Assembly (NCBI GenBank): GCA_035289385.1
Contig: DATDXI010000031.1
Coordinates: 1-57,227, forward strand
Source of the DNA: JACOZM01 sp035289385
GTDB lineage: Archaea > Nanobdellota > Nanobdellia > Woesearchaeales > GW2011-AR9
Direction of reading: 5' to 3'
DNA: 57,227 bases
Below the pieces are notes generated by a model. The model worked only from the letters and a program-made list of their open reading frames with translations, was not told the origin of the DNA and made no database searches. Shown here one piece after another: positions 16,275 to 24,777 of the stretch (position 1 is its first letter; every line of letters begins with the position of its first letter). A program made the translations under genes and the position numbers.

Positions 16275-16431
16275 ATTTCCACCTCAAATACGTTTTTTTT
16301 AGTTTAGGAATAAACATCTCTTTTTAATCTTTATGGTAGTAGAGTTGAGTGGAACGAAAGGTGATGGATTATAGAATACATATAGAATAATTCTAAAATA
16401 GTTATGCCGAATCGGCTAGGACATCCAATCA

Positions 16432-18078
16432 TCAGCTAGGACAGACAACATTACTCAGTTCTTCACCCCATGTTTTCTTATTTTCCGAATAATCGATGGG
16501 GCATTCTATCACCACTGGCCCTTGCAGTTGGAATGCTTTTTCAAGAATCTTTAAGAGGTCAGATGCTTTTTTAACCTTAAAACCATGTGCACCATAACTT
16601 TCCGCATATTTCACAAAGTCAGGATTACCATAATCTAAAGAAAAGTCGGCATAATTCATCTGCTGTTGTTTCCATTTGATGAATCCGTAGGCGTTATCAT
16701 TCAGGATCAATATGACCACATTGAGTTTCAGCCGCACAGCCGTTTCTAATTCCTGTGAATTCATCATAAAACCACCATCTCCCACAACTGCCAGAACTTT
16801 TTTGTAAGGGTTGATCAATTTTGCGGTCATCGCTGAGGGCAACCCAGCACCCATGGTAGCTAGCGTGTTGTCTAGCAAGAATGTTCCAATGCCATATGCT
16901 GGATAATGTCTTGAAAACCATAATTTGTAGATGCCATTGTCTAAGCAGAGGATGTCTTCTTTCCCTAATGCTTTTCGGCAGTCAGCAACTATTCTTCTGG
17001 GCTTTAGAGGATAGGAATCATCATCGTTCTGATTCTTAAATAGTTTTTTTTCCAGCTCTTTTTTTAGCTGCTCTTCAAACGATCCTTCATTTCTGAATGA
17101 CTGGAGCGCTTCTCTTAAAGAATCAAGTGAGGTAGCTATATCCCCAATAACTTCACCGATAGGGGCGTAAAAGGTATCATTTCTTGCTGGGGTAAAATCG
17201 ATATGCAGTATCTTTTTCTTCCCTTCAGCATTCCAAACATAAGGAGGATATTCTGCCGTTGAATAGCCTACGGTAATGATCAGGTCTGCTTTTTCCAGAA
17301 GGCAATTGACATAATCTTTTTTATGGATGCCGAATGAATGGAGGCAATTATGGTGGTCTGCCCGTAAAACTCCTTTTCCCAGCTGAGTGTGGACAACATA
17401 AAGGTTTGTGGCATCACAAAATTGTTCCAATGCTTCCTTAACTCTCGTTCTTTGTGCTCGGCTGGAGACTATGAGAACTGTTTTCTTTGCTTTCTTTATT
17501 TCATCTGCAGCAATTCTGATACTCTTGCTATCTGCTATCGGCCGGCGTAAGGCAATGACTGGTTGCGGGGTAAATCCTTTAACTTCTTCATCAGCAACAT
17601 CTTCCGGTAATTCTAGGTGACAGACACCTTGCCGTTCTGATGTTGCGAGCTTGAATGCATTTCTTACTTCTTTAGGGATGCTTTTTGGGCCAAGAATCTG
17701 GGTTGTATATTTAGTTATAGGGCGCATCATCTCTACAACGTTAACCACTTGAAAATTCCCTTGCCAATTTTCCCGGATGCCTTTCTGCCCAGTGATGACG
17801 ACTAATGGCATACCCCCTAACTGGGCATGAGCAACACCGGTAACAAGATTCGTCGCTCCGGGGCCGAGAGTTGACATGACCACACCTGCTTTTCCTGTCA
17901 ATCGCCCATACGTAGCAGCCATAAAGGCAGCAGCCTGTTCATGCCGGTTGACGATAACTTTGATCTTTGATTTTCGTAACGCTTCCAGAACATGCAGATT
18001 TTCTTCTCCAGGAACGGCAAAGATATACTCTACTTTCTCTTCTTCAAGACATTGTACGAATAGATCAGCTGCTTTCAT
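16432..18078 (-). CDS. acetolactate synthase-like thiamine diphosphate enzyme
   Basis: 548 residues, the normal size of the catalytic subunit. The three domains are visible: N-terminal pyrimidine-binding part with catalytic Glu47 in NRHEQAAAFMA and STLGPGATNLVTG; a central domain; and the C-terminal diphosphate-binding part with VVGDGGFMMNSQELETA and ending in NDNAYGF. It probably condenses two pyruvates to acetolactate. No regulatory small subunit or other branched-chain genes are nearby, so a catabolic AlsS-type role or a related decarboxylase is possible. The aldehyde dehydrogenase gene 66 bases upstream may act in the same fermentation route (inference). Confidence 0.85.
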   Translation of the reverse strand: MKAADLFVQCLEEEKVEYIFAVPGEENLHVLEALRKSKIKVIVNRHEQAAAFMAATYGRLTGKAGVVMSTLGPGATNLVTGVAHAQLGGMPLVVITGQKGIRENWQGNFQVVNVVEMMRPITKYTTQILGPKSIPKEVRNAFKLATSERQGVCHLELPEDVADEEVKGFTPQPVIALRRPIADSKSIRIAADEIKKAKKTVLIVSSRAQRTRVKEALEQFCDATNLYVVHTQLGKGVLRADHHNCLHSFGIHKKDYVNCLLEKADLIITVGYSTAEYPPYVWNAEGKKKILHIDFTPARNDTFYAPIGEVIGDIATSLDSLREALQSFRNEGSFEEQLKKELEKKLFKNQNDDDSYPLKPRRIVADCRKALGKEDILCLDNGIYKLWFSRHYPAYGIGTFLLDNTLATMGAGLPSAMTAKLINPYKKVLAVVGDGGFMMNSQELETAVRLKLNVVILILNDNAYGFIKWKQQQMNYADFSLDYGNPDFVKYAESYGAHGFKVKKASDLLKILEKAFQLQGPVVIECPIDYSENKKTWGEELSNVVCPS

Positions 18079-18144
18079 TGTTTTTTTGTTTACTTATACC
18101 TATTTTTTATGATTTTTATTTTTTGTCATATGTAATTTCTATTT

Positions 18145-19527
18145 TTAAGGATTATATATATTAATTGGCTTGATGTTGACAAATTCTTTGATCCCATAAT
18201 GGCTTAATTCTCGGCCATAGCCGCTTTTCTTTATTCCTCCTAATGGTAATAGGGGATGGCTTTTTGAAGTGGAATTGAGGAATACTCCTCCCGCATTGAT
18301 CTTTCTGGCAAGACTTTCTCCTCGCCTTACATCATTTGTCCAGATGGATGCATTCAAGCCAAATTCAGAGGTGTTTGCTATACGGATTGCTTCATCATCA
18401 CTCTCTACAACGATCACTGGTGCAACTGGTCCAAAGGTTTCTTCCGTTACCACGTTCATGGTCGGTTTCGTATGGGTTATGACCGTTGGCTCAAAGTAGC
18501 AGCCAGGCTCTCGACGTTTTCCTCCTGCTGCAATGGTTGCTCCCTGTTTGATGGCATCTTGAACAAAGTTTTCCATATCAATAACTGCTTGCTTGTTGAC
18601 TAATGGCCCTATCTCTGTTTCTGCCTTCATAGGATCTCCAATTTTTAGCTTTGCCATGTTTTTTGCAAATAGTTGGCTGAATTTCTCTGCGACCTTTTTA
18701 TGAACAATAAAGCGTTTTGCCCCGATGCACATCTGTCCGGTATTAGAGATCCTGCCATGAGTTGCTCCCAGAGCAGCTTTTTCTACATCAGCATCATCTA
18801 AGACAATGAAAGGATCTGAACCGCCTAATTCCAAGACTGTTTTTTTGATATGCTTTCCGGCTTCAGCAGCAATCTTTGATCCTGCGCCAACAGAGCCAGT
18901 TAAGGAGACCGCTTGAACAACATCAGAGGCGATAAGTGCTGATGTTGTTTCATGATCGATGATCAGGCTTCTAAAGATATCTTTTGGGAAGCCAGCTTCC
19001 TGGAAAGCTTGCTCAATAGCTAAGGAACTTCCAGTGACATTTCGGGCATGTTTTAGGAGAATGGCGTTACCTGCAACTAATGGAGGAAGACCAACTTTGA
19101 TGACTTGCCAAAAAGGATAGTTCCAAGGCATGATGATGAGTACGGTGCCTAACGGCTCAAAGGTGATAAGATGCTGTTTTCCATCGGCAGTAATCTCTTC
19201 TTCTTTCAGCCATTGTTGTGCATGTTCTTGTAGTGTGTCACACAATGATGCGCATTTTTCAACTTCCGCTAAGGATTGCGTAATGACTTTCCCCATCTCT
19301 GTTGTCATCAGTTCTGCGTATTTCTGTTTATTCTTTCGAAGAACTAGAGCAAGTTTATTGACAAACTGAAGGCGTTTTTGTACGGGGAGCTCTTTCCACT
19401 CTTGAAAAGAAAGACTGGTAGATTTGGCAATGGATAATGCTTCACTCTCTGGCATGATATGATATTCAGCGATAGCTTGTTCAGTTGCCGGGTTGATGGT
19501 TGAAAATGTTATGGTATCTTTCTTCAT
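18145..19527 (-). CDS. NAD(P)-dependent aldehyde dehydrogenase (succinate-semialdehyde type)
   Basis: 460 residues, similar to the short succinate-semialdehyde dehydrogenase group. Motifs: MPWNYPFWQV (Asn136), the coenzyme loop LTGSVGAG (209-216), VLELGGSDPFIVLDDAD with general base Glu233, and GQMCIGAKRF with catalytic Cys267. It oxidises an aldehyde to the acid; the real substrate cannot be read from sequence. It precedes the acetolactate synthase-like gene on the same strand with a 66-bp gap, so cotranscription is possible. Confidence 0.9.
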   Translation of the reverse strand: MKKDTITFSTINPATEQAIAEYHIMPESEALSIAKSTSLSFQEWKELPVQKRLQFVNKLALVLRKNKQKYAELMTTEMGKVITQSLAEVEKCASLCDTLQEHAQQWLKEEEITADGKQHLITFEPLGTVLIIMPWNYPFWQVIKVGLPPLVAGNAILLKHARNVTGSSLAIEQAFQEAGFPKDIFRSLIIDHETTSALIASDVVQAVSLTGSVGAGSKIAAEAGKHIKKTVLELGGSDPFIVLDDADVEKAALGATHGRISNTGQMCIGAKRFIVHKKVAEKFSQLFAKNMAKLKIGDPMKAETEIGPLVNKQAVIDMENFVQDAIKQGATIAAGGKRREPGCYFEPTVITHTKPTMNVVTEETFGPVAPVIVVESDDEAIRIANTSEFGLNASIWTNDVRRGESLARKINAGGVFLNSTSKSHPLLPLGGIKKSGYGRELSHYGIKEFVNIKPINIYNP

Positions 19528-19623
19528 GGTATCTCCTGATTGAAGAAATCAATTCATCTATTAAAAGATATCTGTCAGGTTGTAATGATGATAAAGAATA
19601 GTTAAACCTGTTTTCATTACGTC

Positions 19624-20229
19624 CTATCTTTTCTGTCCCACTATCCAAACTGCAGAGTGTTTATGCTCACCTATAACCGGTAGATGATCTTCAACGATCT
19701 CACCTTCCAATCTCTCTTTTATATCAATATCTCTAAATAATTGATCAATTTCATCTAAGCTAGCCAATACTACTTCCTCCGTTCCATGTGAATCTGGAAG
19801 GGGTATTTTATCGGTCAGTGTGGTAAATAATATATATCCTTTTGGTCTAACACTACTCTGTAATTGTCTATGGACTTCCACTCTTTGATATTGAGGAAGG
19901 CAGTGAAAGAGGCCATATGATACCAAAGCGTCAAACTCTTCTCTCATGAATCCTGGTAGATCATCACACTGGTTATAATTTCCTTTAGGCTCTTTTCCTG
20001 CTCTTTTAAATCTCTCTCGTAATCCTTGTAAGGCAAATGGTGATTGATCAAATCCCACTACCTCAAATCCTTCTTGTTCTAAGAATAAGGCATTCTTGCC
20101 ATCTCCACAACCAGCATCTAAAACTCTTCCTCCTGCTAAAAATTCGCCAATTCTTTTAACAAGTCTCCCGGGTTGTTCACCCCATAAGATATTATCTTCT
20201 CTAGCTGCATATAAATGATCATAAGACAT
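19624..20229 (-). CDS. class I SAM-dependent methyltransferase
   Basis: 201 residues with the SAM-binding motif VLDAGCGDGKNALFLEQEG (glycine-rich loop) followed by acidic GFDQSPFAL. Later parts (FDALVSYGLFHCLPQ, GYILFTTLTDK) match small-molecule methyltransferases of the TehB/thiopurine type. The substrate is unknown. A near-leaderless start lies after an AT-rich spacer shared with the antiporter 3' end. Confidence 0.85.
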   Translation of the reverse strand: MSYDHLYAAREDNILWGEQPGRLVKRIGEFLAGGRVLDAGCGDGKNALFLEQEGFEVVGFDQSPFALQGLRERFKRAGKEPKGNYNQCDDLPGFMREEFDALVSYGLFHCLPQYQRVEVHRQLQSSVRPKGYILFTTLTDKIPLPDSHGTEEVVLASLDEIDQLFRDIDIKERLEGEIVEDHLPVIGEHKHSAVWIVGQKR

Positions 20230-20279
20230 CCAATCAAAATATAGTTAATACCTTATAAATATTGTTTAGTATAGACACA

Positions 20280-21449
20280 TCACCCCTTCTCTCCACTCAG
20301 TACCTTTACTATCCTAAATAGTCCTATCCAGAAGGGGCTGAGGAAGAGGGTTAAGCCGATAGTGACGATAACGAGCTGGTAGGAAAATATAGGGAGCAAG
20401 CCCAGCTTTAATCCCATGGCGGCAATGATGAAACTGAATTCTCCAATCTGGGCAAGCATCGATCCGGAATACAAACTTTCTGGCCAGCTTTCACCAAAAT
20501 AGCGGAAGATGACGGAGTTGATGAAGGTATTGATCAGGAAAACAACGGCTACTAATAAGGCAATCAAACGAATATTCTCTTTTAGAAAGGAGGCATCGAG
20601 AAGCATGCCTATGGAGGCGAAGAACAGTGCTACAAAGAGCACCCTAAATGATTGAAGGCTGCCTTTAACCCAATGCGTTTCTTTCGTTTTAGCGATGACC
20701 ATCCCTGCTAGAAAAGCACCAAGAGCGGCAGAAAGATGGAATAAGGATGCTAATGCTGCCAAGCCAAAACAAGCGATCAAGGCAGCAAAGATCTGTAGTT
20801 CATAATCCACTTGGAAGCGATTCTTGAAGGGGATGGTTATCTCTGAATGATTGACGAGATATTTTGCCAACAGGACGAATAATGTTACTCCGATACATTG
20901 AAGAAATAGGGCTGAGAAGGTGATGTTTTCTGATCCCAATAATGAAACGATGATCAGCAATGGGGCAACAGCGATGTCCTGAACAAGCAGGATGCTGACG
21001 ATCTGCTTTCCTCTCTTATGCTGAAGCTCTTTTTTATCTTCAAGGATTTTTATTAAGATGGCAGTACTGCTTAAGCTGATGACAAAACCAAGCAGCAGAA
21101 CTTGGCTGGCACTCCAGTGAAAAAAGTAGCCAAATAAGGACATCATGGCAATACTCAGCAGGATCTGAAGATTTGTTCCCATGATAGCTGTACGCCAGTT
21201 GGAAAGGATCTCTGGCAGTGATACTTCCATTCCGATAAAGAATAGTAGCAAGATAATTCCTATTTCTCCCAGCTTGGAGATAGCATCATTGCTGGTAACC
21301 CAGCCTAATCCGGATGGACCGATAAGCATGCCGGTAAGGATATAGGCGATGATCGATGGCTGTTTAAAGTAACGGAGAATACCTCCTGTGATGACGATGA
21401 TTAGCGATCCCATCAGGATTGTTAAAATCAAAGAATTTTCCGCTGCCAT
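20280..21449 (-). CDS. CPA2-type cation:proton antiporter
   Basis: 389 residues with about 12 membrane segments and no C-terminal TrkA domains. The family signature is seen in ILTGMLIGPSGLGWV, LLLFFIGMEVSLPEI and GAFLAGMVIAKTKETHWVKG, the last being the core of Kef/NapA-type exchangers. It exchanges Na+ or K+ for protons across the membrane. The first 69 bases of this gene region are duplicated 1.7 kb away, next to the phosphoribosyltransferase gene (23131-23199). Confidence 0.92.
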   Translation of the reverse strand: MAAENSLILTILMGSLIIVITGGILRYFKQPSIIAYILTGMLIGPSGLGWVTSNDAISKLGEIGIILLLFFIGMEVSLPEILSNWRTAIMGTNLQILLSIAMMSLFGYFFHWSASQVLLLGFVISLSSTAILIKILEDKKELQHKRGKQIVSILLVQDIAVAPLLIIVSLLGSENITFSALFLQCIGVTLFVLLAKYLVNHSEITIPFKNRFQVDYELQIFAALIACFGLAALASLFHLSAALGAFLAGMVIAKTKETHWVKGSLQSFRVLFVALFFASIGMLLDASFLKENIRLIALLVAVVFLINTFINSVIFRYFGESWPESLYSGSMLAQIGEFSFIIAAMGLKLGLLPIFSYQLVIVTIGLTLFLSPFWIGLFRIVKVLSGEKG

Positions 21450-21463
21450 CGTGGGCAGATGAA
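21395..21463. repeat. direct repeat copy A (5' end of antiporter gene)
   Basis: This 69-bp stretch covers the first 18 codons of the antiporter gene and 14 bases before it. It recurs in the same orientation at 23131-23199 with six mismatches. The two copies bracket a toxin-antitoxin pair, element E2 and a phosphoribosyltransferase gene. Confidence 0.9.
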
Positions 21464-21562
21464 AGCAGGTCGTATTTATATTTTTTTGTTTTGGGTAAAT
21501 AAGAGATCTGGCACAAAAATAAATGGTAAAAACTCATCAGATATTTTCTCTGGAACAGTAAG

Positions 21563-21650
21563 TATTCTTTACAAGGTGTGTGGTTATTCTTTACAGCTCA
21601 AAAACTTACAGAAATATTTAAATAGTTCTTACTTATCTTACTTGTAAGAA
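21563..21650 (+). promoter_or_regulatory. promoter and repeated operator sites of the MazE/MazF-like pair
   Basis: TATTCTTTACA occurs at 21563-21573 and again at 21585-21595, exactly 22 bp apart (two helical turns). Further on, after a TATA-like ATATTTAAAT (about 21613-21622), TTCTTAC (21626-21632) and GTAAGAA (21644-21650) form an inverted repeat. An SD sequence GGAG lies just before the ATG at 21670. Autorepression by the AbrB/MazE-fold antitoxin is inferred from known behaviour of such pairs. Confidence 0.55.
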
Positions 21651-21669
21651 TTTACAAAAGGAGATTAAA

Positions 21670-21918
21670 ATGCCACTATTAGAAATGAGAACTGCAACGG
21701 TAACAGAGAAAGGTCAGATTGCTATCCCTAAAAGTATAAGAAAACTGGAGGGTTTTAAAGAAGGAACAAAAGTGGCAATTCTAGCGTTTAACAACAAAGT
21801 AGAACTGCGGCCATTAAAGCAATTTAGTGAAAAGATGTTTTCTGCTTTAGCAAGTGAAAAATCTTTAGCAAAAGACTGGCTAACAAAAAAAGAGGATGAG
21901 GCATGGAAAGACTTGTAA
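21670..21918 (+). CDS. AbrB/MazE-type antitoxin
   Basis: 82 residues. The swapped-hairpin DNA-binding domain is at the N-terminus: TATVTEKGQIAIPKSIRK followed by GTKVAILAFNNKVELRPL. The C-terminal tail (EDEAWKDL) is acidic and would wrap around the toxin. Its 3' end overlaps the toxin gene by 16 bases, the standard order antitoxin-toxin. It would neutralise the toxin and repress the operon through the repeated sites upstream. Confidence 0.9.
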   Translation: MPLLEMRTATVTEKGQIAIPKSIRKLEGFKEGTKVAILAFNNKVELRPLKQFSEKMFSALASEKSLAKDWLTKKEDEAWKDL

Positions 21919-22235
21919 GAGGCGATGTTGTCGTTCTTCTTTTTCCCTTTTCGGATCTTAGCTCATCACGCAAACGACCGGCAGTTGTCGTGGCAAATCT
22001 GACTGGTGATGATCTCATCTTGGCACAGATAACAACGGCCTCTGCTCGTAGTGATGAATATGCAGTTTCTCTTGAGGCAAAAGATTTTCAGAAAGGAAAT
22101 CTGGCCATATCAAGTCTGGTTAGACCTAACAAGCTTTTCACTGCTGATATTTCAATCATTTCTTCAAAAATAGGTACTCTAAGAGAAGATAAAATTAAAG
22201 AAATCCAAAATTCTTTAGTGAACATGTTTAATTAA
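21903..22235 (+). CDS. MazF/PemK-type toxin (mRNA endoribonuclease)
   Basis: 110 residues of the CcdB/MazF fold: RGDVVVLLFPFSDLSSSRKRPAVVV at the N-terminus includes the usual Arg and Pro-Phe-Ser residues, and SSLVRPNKLFTADISII is the second conserved strand with its Arg-Pro. It probably cleaves mRNA when freed from the antitoxin. The gene appears intact. Together with the antitoxin it lies inside a segment flanked by 69-bp direct repeats. Confidence 0.92.
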   Translation: MERLVRGDVVVLLFPFSDLSSSRKRPAVVVANLTGDDLILAQITTASARSDEYAVSLEAKDFQKGNLAISSLVRPNKLFTADISIISSKIGTLREDKIKEIQNSLVNMFN

Positions 22236-22294
22236 ACACTATCAACTAACTACAAAGCTTAAAAATGTTAGAGATAACGATAGATAACTAGTAC

Positions 22295-22494
22295 GAAGAC
22301 TAGTACGTATTTAGTTCCACGACAAAAATAGTGGCAGATCGTAAAATCCAGCCTGACTTTACGTGTAAAGTAATGATAAAGTATTTATTTTAAGCTAAAG
22401 TCAGGCAACTAGACATATCTCACGAAGCTCTTAATGGATTTTACCTCTTGACCAAGCCACTATTTTCAACCGAACTAAATGCGTACGAAGACTA
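22295..22494 (+). mobile_element. E2, structured inverted-repeat element with perfect 8-bp target duplication
   Basis: The element spans 22303-22486 (184 bp). It is flanked by GAAGACTA at 22295-22302 and 22487-22494; the match extends to 13 bp if the terminal GTAC/G bases are counted. Nested arms: GTACGTATTTAGTTC / GAACTAAATGCGTAC, AAAATAGTGGC / GCCACTATTTT, GTAAAATCCA (22341-22350) / TGGATTTTAC (22435-22444), and GCCTGAC (22351-22357) / GTCAGGC (22400-22406). Lacks the two extra hairpins of E3 and E4. It lies between the toxin gene and the phosphoribosyltransferase promoter. Confidence 0.92.
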
Positions 22495-22530
22495 GAAAAT
22501 AATATAAGTGAAGGTGTTATTGCTTTTGTT

Positions 22531-23127
22531 ATGGTTCTCGTTGATGGGAAGGAATTTCTGGATGCAAATAGGCTTCTGCTTGATTCATACAGATTAGCCA
22601 GAATGGTCCTGTTGTCAGAATTTAAACCGACGTTTATGATCGGCATCTGGCGCGGAGGCACGCCGATAGGCATCGCGGTCCAAGAATATTTAGCAGCCCA
22701 TGGTGTTTCTACTGATCATATTGCAATTAGAACTTCGGGATACCGTGCAGGAATTGACCAGCGGGAAGATGCTGTTGCCGTCCATGGTTTAGAATATATG
22801 GTTGAGCATGCTAATGCTTCTGACCGTCTGCTGATCGTCGATGATGTTTGGGATAAAGGCAGAAGCATCCAAGCTGTTAAGGAAACCTTGGAACGACGGA
22901 TGCGCAGGAATATTCCCGCGGACATCAAGGTGGCGACAATCCATTATAAGCCTAACCGGAATGAAATGAACGGAAAACCAGACTTTTATCTCTATGAGAC
23001 AGATGCCTGGTTGATTTATCCGCATGAATTGCATGGTCTTTCTACAGAGGAGATCAGGAAAGGCAAAGGGTATGCGGTCGCTGATCTGATGGTTCCAGAG
23101 CGGCTTGTTGGGAAGGATACTCCGTAA
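22531..23127 (+). CDS. phosphoribosyltransferase (purine type)
   Basis: 198 residues with the type I PRTase PRPP loop LLIVDDVWDKGRS (residues 100-112). The N-terminal part IGIWRGGTPIGIAVQEYL forms the diphosphate loop. Most similar in pattern to archaeal hypoxanthine/xanthine-guanine phosphoribosyltransferases that salvage purine bases. The promoter (AATAATATAAG near 22497) lies directly beside the right end of E2, so the insertion came within a few bases of it. The stop is three bases from direct repeat copy B. Confidence 0.88.
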   Translation: MVLVDGKEFLDANRLLLDSYRLARMVLLSEFKPTFMIGIWRGGTPIGIAVQEYLAAHGVSTDHIAIRTSGYRAGIDQREDAVAVHGLEYMVEHANASDRLLIVDDVWDKGRSIQAVKETLERRMRRNIPADIKVATIHYKPNRNEMNGKPDFYLYETDAWLIYPHELHGLSTEEIRKGKGYAVADLMVPERLVGKDTP

Positions 23128-23130
23128 TCA

Positions 23131-23199
23131 CGATGTTCAGTGATCCTATCAGGATTGTTAAAATCAAAGAATTTTCTGCTGCCATCGTGGGCTGATGAA
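23131..23199 (-). pseudogene. duplicated fragment of the antiporter gene start (copy B)
   Basis: Read on the minus strand it encodes MAAENSLILTILIGSLNIVIT, almost identical to the antiporter N-terminus (MAAENSLILTILMGSLIIVIT), and then runs into unrelated sequence from the phosphoribosyltransferase 3' end. The nucleotide match to 21395-21463 is 63 of 69. It is either a scar of a duplicated antiporter gene or a by-product of the insertion that brought in the intervening genes. Confidence 0.85.
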
Positions 23200-23240
23200 T
23201 AATAAGAAAGAGACAATAGATAATAAAAAAGAAATAGAGC

Positions 23241-23834
23241 TTATCTCTTCACCGCAGCAAATCTCTTCTGCACAACATCCCAGTCAATAGCATTAACGAA
23301 AGCAGTAATGTAGGCAGCCTTATCAGTATTATATTCAGTAATGTAGGCATGCTCAAAGACATCCATAACCAATAATGGGATAGCTCCTGCTAAATGGCCA
23401 ACATCATGCTCATTGACCCAGACATTGAACAGCTTGTCACCTATCGGATCATAATACATAACTACCCAGCCGATACCTCGCATGCTTCCCACGGAAGTAA
23501 ACGCTTTCATCCGCGCTTCAACAGATCCTAAGCTTTCTGCCATCTTTTTAGCTAAAGGAGAATTTGCTGGAAGAACTTTTTTCTCCTTACTCATATTTCC
23601 AAAGTAGAGTTCATGAAGTCTCATACCATTGAATTCCCAGCCAAATCTTCTTTTTAGCTCCGCAAATTCAGGAGTAGCTGCCTTCCCTTCTTTGATCATA
23701 GTTCCTAAGATGTCTACAAGCTTATTCGTATTATTGACATAGCCAAGGTACAGCTTAAAGTGTGTCTGTAAGAGCTTGTCGCTAAATCCAGGTGTTCCCA
23801 AAAGATGGGAATAATCTTGCTCTTTGTATGTCAT
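23241..23834 (-). CDS. sod: Fe/Mn superoxide dismutase
   Basis: 197 residues. Converts superoxide to oxygen and peroxide in the cytoplasm. All four metal ligands can be placed: His25 in LLQTHFKLYLGYV, His74 in HELYFGN, Asp158 and His162 in VMDVFEHAYITEY. Metal choice cannot be settled by eye. Its start is 1 base from the stop of the upstream peroxiredoxin gene on the same strand, so the two form an operon that handles superoxide and then the resulting peroxide. Confidence 0.95.
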   Translation of the reverse strand: MTYKEQDYSHLLGTPGFSDKLLQTHFKLYLGYVNNTNKLVDILGTMIKEGKAATPEFAELKRRFGWEFNGMRLHELYFGNMSKEKKVLPANSPLAKKMAESLGSVEARMKAFTSVGSMRGIGWVVMYYDPIGDKLFNVWVNEHDVGHLAGAIPLLVMDVFEHAYITEYNTDKAAYITAFVNAIDWDVVQKRFAAVKR

Positions 23835-23835
23835 C

Positions 23836-24558
23836 TTAGATCTTCCCCACTAAGTGTAATCCTGGCTTCAATGTTTCCTTGCCTGGCTGCCAGTTTGCTG
23901 GACAGACTTCTCCGCCATGTTCACGGACAAATTTCGCTGCTTTGATCTTTCTTAGAAGTTCTGCGCTGCTTCTGCCGATGCTGTTGTCATGGATTTCAAA
24001 TGCTTTTAAAACTCCATCAGGGTCGATGATGAATGTTCCACGTAAGCTTAGTCCTTCATGATGGATATAGGTGCCGTAAGCCTTGCAGATACTTCCCGTA
24101 GGGTCAGCGACCATGGGAAACTTGATTTTTTTGATGGTTGGTGAGTTATCCCACCATGCTTTATGGACGAAAACGGTGTCTGTGGATATGCTTAACACTT
24201 CAGCGCCTAATTTCTTGAATTCATCATAATTATCTGCTAAATCTCCCAGTTCTGTTGGGCAGATAAAGGTGAAATCGGCAGGATAAAAGACTAATACCAC
24301 CCATTTTCCACGATAATGGTCAAGCCTTACTTGCTTTACTTCATTGTTTTGGAAAGCCTGAGCCGCAAAATTGGGGGCCGGCCTATTGATCTCTAACCAT
24401 TCTGGAGATTGTTCTTTACAGCATCCTTCTTCCATCGTTTCTTCTTTACAACATCCTTCTTTCATTGTTCCTTCTTGGCAACATCCTTTTTCCATTGTTT
24501 CTTCTTTACAGCATCCTACCATTGTATGTTCCTCCACAGCATCTACTTGGCCCTTCAT
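23836..24558 (-). CDS. 2-Cys peroxiredoxin with N-terminal Cys-Cys repeats
   Basis: 240 residues. The AhpC/Prx core starts near residue 53; the peroxidatic cysteine is Cys100 in DFTFICPTELG and the resolving cysteine is Cys219 in GGEVCPANWQPG. Unusually, residues 11-50 form four tandem 10-residue units, each with GCC (15-17, 25-27, 35-37, 45-47) in a Lys/Glu/Met context. This Cys-Cys tail could bind metal or act as a redox relay; neither is known to me for the family. An internal start at about residue 50 would remove it, but the long frame is uninterrupted and codes cleanly. Upstream of and cotranscribed with SOD. Confidence 0.93.
   Translation of the reverse strand: MKGQVDAVEEHTMVGCCKEETMEKGCCQEGTMKEGCCKEETMEEGCCKEQSPEWLEINRPAPNFAAQAFQNNEVKQVRLDHYRGKWVVLVFYPADFTFICPTELGDLADNYDEFKKLGAEVLSISTDTVFVHKAWWDNSPTIKKIKFPMVADPTGSICKAYGTYIHHEGLSLRGTFIIDPDGVLKAFEIHDNSIGRSSAELLRKIKAAKFVREHGGEVCPANWQPGKETLKPGLHLVGKI
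24409..24528 (-). repeat. four 30-bp tandem repeats encoding the Cys-Cys units
   Basis: The N-terminal coding region of the peroxiredoxin gene consists of four units of 30 bp, each encoding a 10-residue peptide of the form GCCKEETMEE. Unit-to-unit differences are small, so copy number may change by slippage. Confidence 0.8.
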
Positions 24559-24748
24559 TCTTTATTGTTCTACTATTATCAAGGGCGTTGAGATGCTCTT
24601 TCCATCTTTATTCTTCCTCTTTTTGCTAATGTCTGATGAGAAAGCTATTATCTCTTTTTATGACTTTTTACTGATTTATATTAGTTATGAAACAGGTCTG
24701 TTAGGAGAGTATGATTAGTGCGATAGGTATCACCACATTCCCGCAACG

Positions 24749-24756
24749 TTTATATA
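24749..24756 (+). promoter_or_regulatory. TATA box of pepF
   Basis: TTTATATA, 29 bases before the ATG at 24778; consistent with a leaderless transcript. Confidence 0.65.
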
Positions 24757-24777
24757 CCTTCCAGCAATCATTTTTCT

